A stretch of 21,439 nucleotides of DNA from JAADHU01 sp964446495 (GTDB lineage Bacteria; Pseudomonadota; Gammaproteobacteria; Steroidobacterales; Woeseiaceae), in assembly GCA_964446495.1 (NCBI GenBank), contig CAYUOY010000061.1, positions 1 to 21,439 on the forward strand, written 5' to 3'. Position numbers and translations under genes: made by a program. Shown piece by piece: positions 1 to 7,099 of the stretch (its first letter is position 1; each line of letters opens with the position of its first letter). Below the pieces are notes generated by a model. It had not been told where the DNA came from and searched no databases. It saw nothing but the letters and a program-made list of their open reading frames with translations.

Positions 1-1
1 T

Positions 2-796
2 CGAGATGCCGCATCATTGGTTAGAGATGGCGTTGCGATATCCATGGCATTGGAACTGAACAAGCAAAAGGACGAACTCAACCTTGCGCCCTTCGAACAT
101 GAGGTTGAATTAGTCGAATGGGCAGGTCATCAATGGGCCGGAGACAGGTACAGCGTTAGTTATCACGGCTTTGCCCATTCACATATGGACGGCCTGCAAC
201 ACGTTGCGCATAAAGGAATGTTGTACAACGGAATGCCTATCGATAGCCTCGCGAGCGAGGGCACTGAAAGGCTAGGCATACAGAATGTCGCTGTAAGCGG
301 CATTTTCACTCGCGGTGTGTTAGTCGATCTGCCTCGATTCTTTGGCGTTGACTATCTCCCTGCGGGTACGGCGGTTGCTGCCGCCGATCTTGAGGCATGG
401 GAGAAAGCTTCTGGTGTATCGATTTCGAGCGGCGACGTGTTGCTGATCCGAACCGGCCGCTGGATACAAGTTGCCGAACAGGGTCAGTGGAATTTCATGG
501 AGACGGCAACTGGGCTTCACGCATCTGTTGCTGCTTGGTTGAAAGCTAGAGACGTGGCCGTCATCGGCTCCGACGGAATATCTGACGTAGTCCCATCCGG
601 CGTCGAAGGGCTGTCTAATCCTTTACATGAACTCGTTCTGGCAGGATTGGGCATGCCCATACTTGATAATTTGGACTTAGAAGCAGTCGCAAATGCTGCC
701 GCTGAACGACATCGCTCAACTTTCTTATTTATTGGCGCGCCATTGCGTGTACCTGGCGGAACCGGATCGCCGCTGAATCCGTTGGCGGTATTTTAG
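2..796 (+). CDS. Cyclase family protein (PF04199, kynurenine formamidase-like), 5' end outside window
   Basis: This is a metal-dependent hydrolase of the cyclase / kynurenine formamidase-like superfamily; its substrate cannot be read from the sequence. Counting from the TTG at 17, the family metal-binding signature is HGFAHSHMDGLQH at residues 50-62 (SHxDxxxH core). The C-terminal half has the usual layout, with a GSDGISD segment, an NPLHE segment and a PGGTGSPLNPLAVF end. The frame stays open to the window edge, and the codons before TTG 17 read like normal family N-terminus (LVRDG). The gene therefore almost certainly starts upstream and this is a partial gene. The 3' end looks intact and is followed about 110 bp later by a strong terminator. 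Family members act on arylformamides or other cyclic amides and esters; assigning this copy to tryptophan catabolism would be a guess. Confidence 0.88.
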   Translation, partial: RDAASLVRDGVAISMALELNKQKDELNLAPFEHEVELVEWAGHQWAGDRYSVSYHGFAHSHMDGLQHVAHKGMLYNGMPIDSLASEGTERLGIQNVAVSGIFTRGVLVDLPRFFGVDYLPAGTAVAAADLEAWEKASGVSISSGDVLLIRTGRWIQVAEQGQWNFMETATGLHASVAAWLKARDVAVIGSDGISDVVPSGVEGLSNPLHELVLAGLGMPILDNLDLEAVANAAAERHRSTFLFIGAPLRVPGGTGSPLNPLAVF

Positions 797-906
797 GAGC
801 CAATTCGGTTCGACCCCATTTTCTTTTACTCTTTTTGCAATCGGCCTTCTCGGACTAGGAATGGCACGAAGAAAAGCCGCATAAGTTTAATTAATGGTTT
901 ATCTAG

Positions 907-933
907 AAGCCCCGCAATTGCGGGGTTTTCTTT
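907..933 (+). terminator. Rho-independent terminator downstream of the cyclase gene
   Basis: A perfect 6-bp GC-rich stem, CCCCGC (910-915) and GCGGGG (920-925), closes an AATT loop. It is preceded by AAG and followed by TTTTCTTT (926-933). The T-tract is only on the plus-strand side, so it should terminate plus-strand transcription coming from the cyclase gene. Confidence 0.85.
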
Positions 934-969
934 GTCCACCGACCATGCCAGACAGTAGTCGTTGCAACT

Positions 970-1122
970 CTATCTATCCAAATTCATTTCTCGAAGCTCT
1001 TCGCAAACACCATCAATACTCGGAAACATCGATCCGGCACTGATTCCCATGAATTTTAGGTCCTTCATCGCTTCTTCCCGTTCCCGGTCGCTTCTAAGTG
1101 TTGAATCTCGGATTATTCTTCT
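970..1122 (-). pseudogene. Remnant of the C-terminal end of an FRG-domain protein
   Basis: On the minus strand a 50-codon frame ends at a TAG (970-972) and is cut off upstream by a TGA at 1123-1125. Its product contains EEAMKDLKFMGISAGSMFPS followed by IDGVCEEL. This closely resembles the end of FRG-domain proteins, which typically finish with a basic/acidic helix, then M-x-I-x-x-x-x-L-F-P-x-L-D-G and a short hydrophobic helix. The FRGQ core and the rest of the domain are absent upstream, where another frame and an 84-bp palindrome take over. I read it as a truncated, non-functional relic of an accessory gene. It could be a chance match, since only the motif pattern supports it. The rest of 797-1244 has no credible gene. 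Confidence 0.45.
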
Positions 1123-1134
1123 TCACTCTGAACG

Positions 1135-1218
1135 AATTGAGGACACCCATCAATTACGCCCTTAAATTGGAGGCGGCTCACACCATCCCTGCTCCGATTT
1201 TGATGGATGTCCCGAATT
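1135..1218. repeat. 84-bp imperfect palindrome (REP/MITE-like element)
   Basis: The ends form an inverted repeat: aattgaggacacccatc (1135-1151) against the reverse complement of gatggatgtcccgaatt (1202-1218) matches at 14 of 17 positions. A second, inner pair, attggag (1166-1172) with ctccgat (1192-1198), matches at 6 of 7. The whole can fold into a long two-step hairpin. It lies just past the stop codon of the serine hydrolase and next to the FRG remnant. The size and architecture suit a REP-type or miniature inverted-repeat element, possibly mobilised in trans by a tyrosine (Y1/RAYT-type) transposase. No second copy was noticed in this window, so mobility is inference. It may also act as a transcription end or mRNA stabiliser for the hydrolase. 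Confidence 0.55.
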
Positions 1219-1244
1219 AGCTCCGAATGCCAGTAACCTAAAAC

Positions 1245-2351
1245 CTACTGTGATCCATAGAGCTGCGACGCTATCTCAAGAGTCATTGTCGAAAGGGCGT
1301 CATATCCGGCGTTGTTGTTGTTCAGGATGATAACGACACCATTTTGATCGGGAAGCAGCGTAATCATACTCGTGTAGCCAATCAGTTCACCATTATAGGT
1401 GATGACTTGAATGAGGGCGTCTCCATCCAGAGAAACAGCCCCGACCGTCCAGGCCATGGGTGCCTCACGATCAAACAGAATCGCTTTGCTCTTGTTCGTC
1501 AACAAGGTCTCATCTCGCAAAGCGGTGCTCCACTTGTAGAGATCACGTGACGTTGAGTACTGAGAGGCGGTCGCACGAAAGAGGATGGGGTTAGTCACCG
1601 GTATTGGCGAGAGAGAACCATCAATCTCACGCAGATAGTTTTGTGCCAGGTTTTCTATCAGGCCGCTCTCATAGATTTGCCCCGTGCTATTCAGACCAAG
1701 CGGCGCCAGAATGCGGTTTTTGAGACCATCCTCGTAAGACGCCCCTGTCACTTTTTCGACAATCAGACCAAGCAAATAAAAGTTCATATTTGAATAGTGG
1801 TAGTTCGTGCCGGGTTTGAATTTCAGTGGTAAAGCGGCGACAGCCTCGAGCAACGTCTCTTGCGTCAACGATCTCTTGTAGTCGTTGTCAAACCAGCCAG
1901 GAATATCGATATAGTGGGGAATGCCTGACCGGTTCTGGAGCAACTGCCGGATAGTAACTTGATCACTGTAACTGGCAGGGTATTCCGGCAGTTGCGTTTG
2001 CAGCACATCGTCAAGCGACAAAAGACCGGATTCAATTACCTGAAGGGCGAGAACAGCAGTAAAACTCTTGGTCAGAGAGGCGATTGCGAACTTCGTGTCG
2101 GGCTCAATGGCGAGGCCCTGGTTGATGCCTGAATGGTCAAACGCTCGCTCCAGAATAATTTGTCCTTGATCGGCGACCAGTATCACTCCTGAAAATGCAT
2201 TGTCGGATGCGAGGCGAGAAACAGCGTCATGCAAGCGTTCATTTTGAGGCTTCGTATCAGCCCGGTGTTGTGGAACGGTTTGATCACTGCAGGAGGCTGC
2301 GAGAAAAGTGAAGGCAAAGATCCACGCACCAGAAATTGTCGTTCGCCCCAC
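1245..2351 (-). CDS. Serine hydrolase, beta-lactamase class C-like, lipoprotein
   Basis: This is a penicillin-binding-protein/class C beta-lactamase fold hydrolase (PF00144), probably a D,D-peptidase or esterase and not a true beta-lactamase. I chose the GTG at 2351, which is preceded by GGAG at good spacing. The frame stays open further upstream but would run into the tRNA gene. From this start the protein has 368 residues and begins with a short lipoprotein signal (hydrophobic stretch, then LAASC with Cys21). The nucleophile motif is SLTK at residues 92-95 (SxxK). A YSN triad follows in the HYSNMNFYLLG segment, where the second catalytic motif is expected. The third motif region reads TYNGELIGY in place of a canonical KTG/HxG. 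Substrate unknown. The gene is monocistronic or read through from the upstream tRNA. Confidence 0.85.
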   Translation of the reverse strand: MGRTTISGAWIFAFTFLAASCSDQTVPQHRADTKPQNERLHDAVSRLASDNAFSGVILVADQGQIILERAFDHSGINQGLAIEPDTKFAIASLTKSFTAVLALQVIESGLLSLDDVLQTQLPEYPASYSDQVTIRQLLQNRSGIPHYIDIPGWFDNDYKRSLTQETLLEAVAALPLKFKPGTNYHYSNMNFYLLGLIVEKVTGASYEDGLKNRILAPLGLNSTGQIYESGLIENLAQNYLREIDGSLSPIPVTNPILFRATASQYSTSRDLYKWSTALRDETLLTNKSKAILFDREAPMAWTVGAVSLDGDALIQVITYNGELIGYTSMITLLPDQNGVVIILNNNNAGYDALSTMTLEIASQLYGSQ

Positions 2352-2413
2352 TCCTACGCACTCCGATTCAACAAGGCTACTACAGCAACGAACTATACAT
2401 TTAACATCGTATT

Positions 2414-2500
2414 GGTGCCCGGAGCCGGAATCGAACCGGCACGCCCTTTCGGGCAACGGATTTTAAGTCCGTAGCGTCTACCAATTCCGCCACCCGGGCC
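2414..2500 (-). tRNA. tRNA-Leu (anticodon UAA)
   Basis: The minus strand from 2500 to 2414 folds as a class II tRNA. It has a 7-bp acceptor stem starting GCCCGGG, a D-loop with TTGGTAGAC, anticodon loop ACTTAAAAT with anticodon TAA, and a long variable arm (GCCCGAAAGGGC). The T-arm has GGTTCGATTCC, the discriminator is A, and CCA is encoded (2414-2416). The total is 87 nt. It sits between the PqiC-like gene and the serine hydrolase on the same strand. Its 3' half is a typical site for integrase-mediated insertion, although no duplicated 3' end was found here. Confidence 0.97.
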
Positions 2501-2576
2501 ATTCTTGCAGAAGCCGCGCTATGGTACGAAACCTCGCTGCACTTTGCAGGGTTTTTTGGCCTTTCACAGGCAATAG

Positions 2577-3203
2577 TCAATTCTGAATATTGTCGCTTGC
2601 TCGCGGCAGGATATTTTCCATCTGACTGACTACATCACGACTGAACATCGACAACGCCTCGTTCATCGCTGCCGCAACAGCGGCGGGATCCTCAGAATTC
2701 GCGACTCTCGTTTCATATCGGCGGCGATGTGCTCGCAGAACGGGTTCCCCTGATTGATCGGTGATAGCCCATTGGACCTCCAGAACGACCTGGCCGGAGC
2801 GTTCAGCATCGAATCGACTGACCTCACCTATCAGGCGCAAGTCGACCTGCGTCCGCGCCACCGCCTCCCACGGGAACGCGAGAACAGTAACGCCTGGCAT
2901 CATGTTGTCCACATCGATCGCCACAACACGGTGAATCGCCCTGGTGAGCGGCTCGGCCCAACGACTGAACTCATCGATTTTCAGTTCCGCACCGTTGCCG
3001 CGCGTCACCAATTGTGAGCGGTTCAGGTATTCCGGTAATCGCAATGGTCCAAGACCCAGCGTCAGGATCTTCCCAGAGTCCTGTGATTTGCTCACCTCCG
3101 CAGGCGATAGTGCGAAATAGTGCACCGGCGGAGACGAGCCGCAACCAGCCATCAAGAGCAGCACAAGAATGCCAGGTGTCATCAGTCGGGCCGTCGCCTT
3201 CAT
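2577..3203 (-). CDS. PqiC-like ABC-transport auxiliary lipoprotein
   Basis: This is a lipoprotein of the PqiC / ABC_trans_aux (DUF330) type, found as the last component of MCE-type lipid transport systems, where it is thought to sit in the outer membrane and receive the transport bridge. The protein opens with a clean lipoprotein signal (MKATAR, hydrophobic core, LMAGC with Cys21). Family-like segments follow: HYFALSP early, then LTLGLGPLRLPEYLNRSQLV and SRWAEPL. I prefer the ATG at 3203 because AGGGA lies 9-10 nt upstream and the signal peptide then has normal length. An in-frame ATG at 3221 overlaps the stop of the MlaD-like gene (ATGA) and is the alternative. It is the fourth gene of a translationally coupled operon. 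From the preferred start it has 208 residues, normal for the family. Confidence 0.85.
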   Translation of the reverse strand: MKATARLMTPGILVLLLMAGCGSSPPVHYFALSPAEVSKSQDSGKILTLGLGPLRLPEYLNRSQLVTRGNGAELKIDEFSRWAEPLTRAIHRVVAIDVDNMMPGVTVLAFPWEAVARTQVDLRLIGEVSRFDAERSGQVVLEVQWAITDQSGEPVLRAHRRRYETRVANSEDPAAVAAAMNEALSMFSRDVVSQMENILPRASDNIQN

Positions 3204-3217
3204 ATCATTTTTTCCCT

Positions 3218-4219
3218 TCATGGCTGCTTGCCTTTCAGAAAGGCTTCGGGATTTCTTTCCAGGTAGTCAAGAAATTCACGTGTCGCGCGGGCGGCGCCTT
3301 CGATCTCCCGGAGCGTATTGCCCAGTTGATAAACCTGAATCGAATCACCTTCTAACAGGAAGTTGACGGTCGTCATGGCCTCGCGCGCTTCCTCAAGCGT
3401 GTCAGCAAGCGTTTCGATCATCGGTTGCAGGTCCAGCGCATCCATTTTGCTATCGGCCTTGCGGATCAGCGAGCCGGTATCTCCGGCCGTGCGGCGAAAC
3501 TCTTCCAGTGTGATCTGCAGCGCAGCGCTCAGGTCCTGGAGATCCTCGTCGTTAACCAACGCGTTGATACCAGCCAGTGTCTCCCGCAATTCCTGCGAGT
3601 TGGCGATTTCATCGATACCCGCCAGTACACTTTGAATCCGCAGGCCGAGTTGTTCTGCATCCAGATTGGCGCCCAAATCAGCTACCCAGGTCTGAACGTT
3701 GGCGAGCAATTCCTGAATTTCCGAGCGAATGGTTGGAACTTCCGGATATTGATTGTCAGGTCCGCCCCTCAATATTGGTGGCGTATTGGAAAGAGTCCGA
3801 AATTCGACCAGTAGTTGTCCGGTAACAAAACTCTCTACCTGTAATACGGCACGTAGACCGCCTTCATGGATAAGCCGATGATAAGAAACATTGGCCGCCA
3901 TACCCTTTCCGATTGTGACGCCGTTGCGGGTAACAATGTAGGATTCAGGCATGATTTCCATGATTACTTCAGTCTTGGTCTCGAAGGTATCCTGGTCAAC
4001 GATTAAAGCCATGCTGGATACATGACCGATACGCACACCATTGAGCATAACGTTCGATCCCTTGCGCAGTCCCTGTGTATTCTCGACGAAATAGGCAACG
4101 TAGTAATTGCGTTTTGCCAGCAATTCTGCACCGCCAAACAGGGCTGCGCCAGTGACGAGCAACACTATCGCGCCCACGACGAACGCACCGATTACCGTTG
4201 GATTGGATTTCTCGCTCAT
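3218..4219 (-). CDS. MlaD family (MCE-domain) periplasmic lipid-binding protein
   Basis: This is the substrate-binding, membrane-anchored component of an Mla/Mce-type phospholipid transporter. One N-terminal transmembrane helix (about residues 8-30) is followed by a single MCE domain (about residues 38-115) containing YFVENTQGLRKGSNVMLNGV and RIGHVSSM, typical of MlaD. A long, mostly helical C-terminal part (about residues 165-330) follows, where MCE proteins commonly form coiled or tunnel-like assemblies. At 333 residues it is much longer than E. coli MlaD and closer to the longer single-MCE proteins that pair with a PqiC-like lipoprotein. Its start overlaps the stop of the ATPase gene (ATGA at 4216-4219) and its stop overlaps the possible upstream start of the lipoprotein gene, so translation is probably coupled. 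Confidence 0.93.
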   Translation of the reverse strand: MSEKSNPTVIGAFVVGAIVLLVTGAALFGGAELLAKRNYYVAYFVENTQGLRKGSNVMLNGVRIGHVSSMALIVDQDTFETKTEVIMEIMPESYIVTRNGVTIGKGMAANVSYHRLIHEGGLRAVLQVESFVTGQLLVEFRTLSNTPPILRGGPDNQYPEVPTIRSEIQELLANVQTWVADLGANLDAEQLGLRIQSVLAGIDEIANSQELRETLAGINALVNDEDLQDLSAALQITLEEFRRTAGDTGSLIRKADSKMDALDLQPMIETLADTLEEAREAMTTVNFLLEGDSIQVYQLGNTLREIEGAARATREFLDYLERNPEAFLKGKQP

Positions 4220-4986
4220 GGTGTTATGTCCTGTGCCTTGCCTCTCTGCAAAAAGTTTCGCACTTCAAAATTCGGATGGTGATCACGGAGTTCATTTGGA
4301 TTGCCGGTAGCGAGCTGAGTTTTCGTTACAGGATCGAGGAATACTGAATTGTTGCCTATTGCAAAGATACTTGCGAGCTCATGGGTGACGATAACGACCG
4401 TTGTTCCCAGACTGTCGCACAGCTCCAGGATCAGGTCGTCCAGCAACTTTGCACTGATTGGATCGAGCCCTGCTGACGGTTCATCGAAAAACAGAATCTC
4501 CGGGTCGAGGGCCATGGCCCGCGCCAGTCCGGCGCGTTTCTTCATGCCACCGGAGATTTCGCTGGGATAATAGTCTTCAAAACCGGCGAGTCCGACCAAC
4601 ATCAGTTTATAGGCCGCGACTTCCCGGATCTCGGTTTCTCCAAGCTTGGTGTACTGTTGTAATGCCAGGCCAATGTTCTCAGCCAGGGTCATTGAACTCC
4701 ACAATGCGCCCGACTGGAACAAGGTACCAAACTTTCCCTTGACCGCCTTACGGGCGGCGTTCGTCGATCCCCAAAAAGGCGTGCCCTCATAAAAGACGTC
4801 ACCCTCTGCCGGGCTTTTGAGTCCTATCATGAGCTTCAGCAGCGTGCTTTTGCCGCAACCAGAGCCACCCATTATGATGAAAATATCACCGCGATTAATG
4901 CTGAAATTCAGATTCTTCTGGATCAAAAAATCGCCGTAGGCCATGGTCAGGTCCTTGGCGACGATATGTGGCTGACGGGCTTCCAT
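4216..4986 (-). CDS. MlaF-like ABC transporter ATP-binding protein
   Basis: This is the cytoplasmic ATPase that drives the MlaE-type permease. All nucleotide-binding motifs are present in order: Walker A GGSGCGKST (40-48), Q-loop Gln91 in TLFQSGALW, signature SGGMKKR (145-151), Walker B ILFFDEP (164-170), and the switch His202 in IVTHE. The SGGMKKR form and the FQSGALWSSMT segment are characteristic of the MlaF/Ttg2A group. The 256-residue length is standard. The gene begins one base after the permease stop and overlaps the MlaD-like gene by four bases. Unlike the E. coli mla cluster, there is no MlaC gene in the operon. Confidence 0.95.
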   Translation of the reverse strand: MEARQPHIVAKDLTMAYGDFLIQKNLNFSINRGDIFIIMGGSGCGKSTLLKLMIGLKSPAEGDVFYEGTPFWGSTNAARKAVKGKFGTLFQSGALWSSMTLAENIGLALQQYTKLGETEIREVAAYKLMLVGLAGFEDYYPSEISGGMKKRAGLARAMALDPEILFFDEPSAGLDPISAKLLDDLILELCDSLGTTVVIVTHELASIFAIGNNSVFLDPVTKTQLATGNPNELRDHHPNFEVRNFLQRGKAQDITP

Positions 4987-4987
4987 G

Positions 4988-6118
4988 TCAAATACCGAGG
5001 TTGATGTAAATGATGGTCAGAATAGAGGCGCTAAGAACGATATAGACAATGCCCATGACGACCGCTTTGGTGGTCGACTCTCCGACGGCCAGCGCACTGT
5101 TGCCGCAAGCCATGCCCTGCTGACAACCTGCGACCGCGATCAGAATCCCGTAAACGACACTCTTGAAGAGACCGCCAAACAGGCTATTCAAATGGACCGC
5201 ATTTACTGTCTGTGAAACATACTGAACAAAACTGGTGTCAATCATGGCCAGCCCGACCACCAGGCCGCCCAGAATACCCAGCAGTGATCCGTACAAGGTC
5301 AACAATGGCATCATCACTATAAGAGCAAGAACTCGTGGCGTTACCAGGTAGTCCACTGGATTCATACCCAGTGTCGTTAACGCGTCAACCTCTTCGTTAA
5401 CCTTCATCGTACCAATCTGAGCCGCATAGGCTGCGCCGGTGCGTCCTGCCATAATGATGCCTGTCATGATGGGGGCCATTTCACGCACCATCGCTATCGC
5501 AACAAGGTCAGCGGTGTAGATTCCAGCACCGAAGAGGTTGAGCTGCATCACGCCGACAAACGCGAAGATCATCCCGATCAGGAAACAGATCAGAGAAACG
5601 ATCGGCAATGCATCGGCGCCTGCTTCCTGAACGTACTGCCAGAAATCCGCGCGCTGATAGGTTGCGGTGCCGCCAATGAATCGCCTGACCGAAAGCACCA
5701 GTTCGCCGATAAATTTCAGCAAATCTTTGCCGGCTGTGGTTCCGCCGATCACAGATTCGCCGATACGCTCCAGAAACCCTTTCTTGCTGAACGTTCTTCG
5801 CGCCCCCTCGCGTTCTTCAACCGCAAACGCCAGTGCGAGAAGTTTCCGCGCTCCGGCGGGCAGCCCGGCGTCGTCCAAGGTGATCCCACGGCTGGCGGCT
5901 GCCTGCTGGAAAACGATCAAGGTCTTGACCAGTCCGGTATCCCATTCCCCCATTGAATGAGACTCAAATACCAGCGAGGCCGGTTTCGGTGCGCCTTGCA
6001 ATCGGTCCAGCACCGCCGCCAAATCGGGTAGCTCGTGGTCAAGCAACCAGTCACCGGATAGGGAAATCACCAACGCTTGTTGATGATCTTCAATGGCAAT
6101 TTGGGCAGGTCTGGTCAT
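4988..6118 (-). CDS. MlaE family lipid ABC permease with N-terminal STAS domain
   Basis: This inner-membrane permease of an Mla/Mce-type lipid transporter is fused to a STAS domain. Residues about 1-100 form the STAS part (ISLSGDWLLDHELPDL near the start, then SLVFESHSMGEWDTG). In E. coli that role is played by the separate protein MlaB. Residues about 130-376 form the MlaE (DUF140) permease with several membrane helices. It carries the conserved cytoplasmic stretch EMAPIMTGIIMAGRTGAAYA, followed by IGTMKVNEEVDALTTLGMNP. The fusion is widespread in proteobacteria. This is the first gene of the four-gene operon; the ATG at 6118 immediately follows a TAA. Any promoter must lie in the roughly 90 bp shared with the divergent potassium channel gene. 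Confidence 0.94.
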   Translation of the reverse strand: MTRPAQIAIEDHQQALVISLSGDWLLDHELPDLAAVLDRLQGAPKPASLVFESHSMGEWDTGLVKTLIVFQQAAASRGITLDDAGLPAGARKLLALAFAVEEREGARRTFSKKGFLERIGESVIGGTTAGKDLLKFIGELVLSVRRFIGGTATYQRADFWQYVQEAGADALPIVSLICFLIGMIFAFVGVMQLNLFGAGIYTADLVAIAMVREMAPIMTGIIMAGRTGAAYAAQIGTMKVNEEVDALTTLGMNPVDYLVTPRVLALIVMMPLLTLYGSLLGILGGLVVGLAMIDTSFVQYVSQTVNAVHLNSLFGGLFKSVVYGILIAVAGCQQGMACGNSALAVGESTTKAVVMGIVYIVLSASILTIIYINLGI

Positions 6119-6210
6119 TTAAAGATCATTTTGCGAAACAATCAGGAGAACTGCAACGACAATAGCCGTCGCAATCACCCACCAGGAGGAAAACAGGTAC
6201 AATTCGATGC

Positions 6211-6870
6211 GTGAATAATAATTTCCGCTATTTGCTCATCGCGCTGCTAATTTTTCTGGCTGGCGTGCCACTAGCCTACGATCTGAAAATACTTTCGAAT
6301 GGCGCTATTCGATTAATCGGTTTTTCGATGTTGCTGGCCATTGGCATTTGGAGCCTGCGCAATGCCGGTCAGGTATTTCGATGGGCGATGGGCTTTGTTG
6401 TGGTCGGTATCGCATTAAACATTTTCCATGCCGTAAATGACAGCTCCATTGTTCTTCTTAGCTCACAGCTGTCCTTGCTGGCTTTTCTGTTGTTAGCGAC
6501 CTCCGCTGCCGCAAGGCAAGTCGCCGTCGGAACGAACATAAGTGTCAATCGAATAGTCGGCGCAATCTGCATCTACCTGTTGCTTGGCGTAATCTGGTCG
6601 ATTCTCTATGCACTGATCGAGCACGCTGTTCCCGGGTCATTCAAGGGTCTTACGGAACAAGTTGTGCCGGACTGGCATCCGGACTGGATGTACTACAGTT
6701 TCGTAACGCTTACCACTTTGGGCTATGGAGACATTACGCCGCTGACCTTTTTAGCAAGAGCCCTGTCCTACATGGAAGCGATTGTCGGGCAATTCTACAT
6801 TGCTGTCATGGTCGCCGGCCTGGTTAGCGCTTACATCACGGCAAAGGCCGGGCAAACCACCGACCGCTGA
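6211..6870 (+). CDS. Potassium channel family protein (Ion_trans_2)
   Basis: This is an inner-membrane ion channel subunit. The selectivity filter TLTTLGYGDITP is intact (GYGD at 171-174) and lies between two membrane helices of a PF07885 pore. Before the pore there are about four further hydrophobic helices, so the subunit resembles a small six-helix channel without a cytoplasmic RCK domain. At 219 residues it ends shortly after the last helix. The GTG at 6211 is the start; AGGAGG at 6184-6189 is too distant to be ideal and a weaker CAGG lies closer, so initiation may be weak. The gene is divergent from the lipid operon and converges on the small lipoprotein gene with only 5 bp between stops. 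Confidence 0.9.
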   Translation: MNNNFRYLLIALLIFLAGVPLAYDLKILSNGAIRLIGFSMLLAIGIWSLRNAGQVFRWAMGFVVVGIALNIFHAVNDSSIVLLSSQLSLLAFLLLATSAAARQVAVGTNISVNRIVGAICIYLLLGVIWSILYALIEHAVPGSFKGLTEQVVPDWHPDWMYYSFVTLTTLGYGDITPLTFLARALSYMEAIVGQFYIAVMVAGLVSAYITAKAGQTTDR

Positions 6871-6875
6871 AGTTG

Positions 6876-7079
6876 TTAGTGGATTCTCCCGCCTATCGAG
6901 ATGCTGGTACCTATTCGAGGTCCGCCACCATAATAGCCATGACCACCACCGTAGTAGCCACCACCGCCGTACGAGCTAACACCGATGCTGCCGTATACCT
7001 GCGGGTCTTCGCAGCTTGACGCAGCGCCACAAAAAGCGAGCAACAAGGCAAGCTTCCCGATTCTGAACATATTTCTCAT
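6876..7079 (-). CDS. Small Gly/Tyr-rich lipoprotein, function unknown
   Basis: This is a 67-residue exported protein of unknown function. I chose the ATG at 7079 because GGAG lies 6 nt upstream; the open frame continues further but would overlap the VOC gene. The sequence is a short basic N-terminus (MRNMFRIGK), a hydrophobic core ending in ASSC, then a mature part of about 43 residues. That part is dominated by glycine and tyrosine (SSYGGGGYYGGGHGYYGGGP) and ends in TSISIGGRIH. The pattern resembles small Gly-rich lipoproteins found in many proteobacteria and gives no enzymatic clue. It starts 20 bp after the VOC stop codon and is probably the last gene of that transcript. Confidence 0.72.
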   Translation of the reverse strand: MRNMFRIGKLALLLAFCGAASSCEDPQVYGSIGVSSYGGGGYYGGGHGYYGGGPRIGTSISIGGRIH

Positions 7080-7099
7080 GTATATCTCCGGCTTTGTCT

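Noticed and set aside
797..830. Possible duplicated tRNA 3' end (attachment site) suggested by GGTTCGA near 808
   Set aside because: Only about seven bases match the T-arm of the tRNA-Leu gene and no integrase gene is present, so an island boundary cannot be supported.
962..1165. Plus-strand open frame of 67 codons in the left intergenic region
   Set aside because: It has a Ser/Arg-rich composition and starts at TTG without a ribosome-binding site. The opposite strand gives the recognisable FRG-like fragment, so this is its shadow.
2229..2474. Open frame on the plus strand across the start of the serine hydrolase and tRNA-Leu
   Set aside because: It is antisense to a well-supported tRNA and hydrolase gene, has no domain, and most of its end is the tRNA complement.
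2540..2562. Hairpin CTGCA-CTT-TGCAG followed by GGTTTTTT as a plus-strand terminator
   Set aside because: The stem is only five pairs, and no plus-strand gene precedes it.
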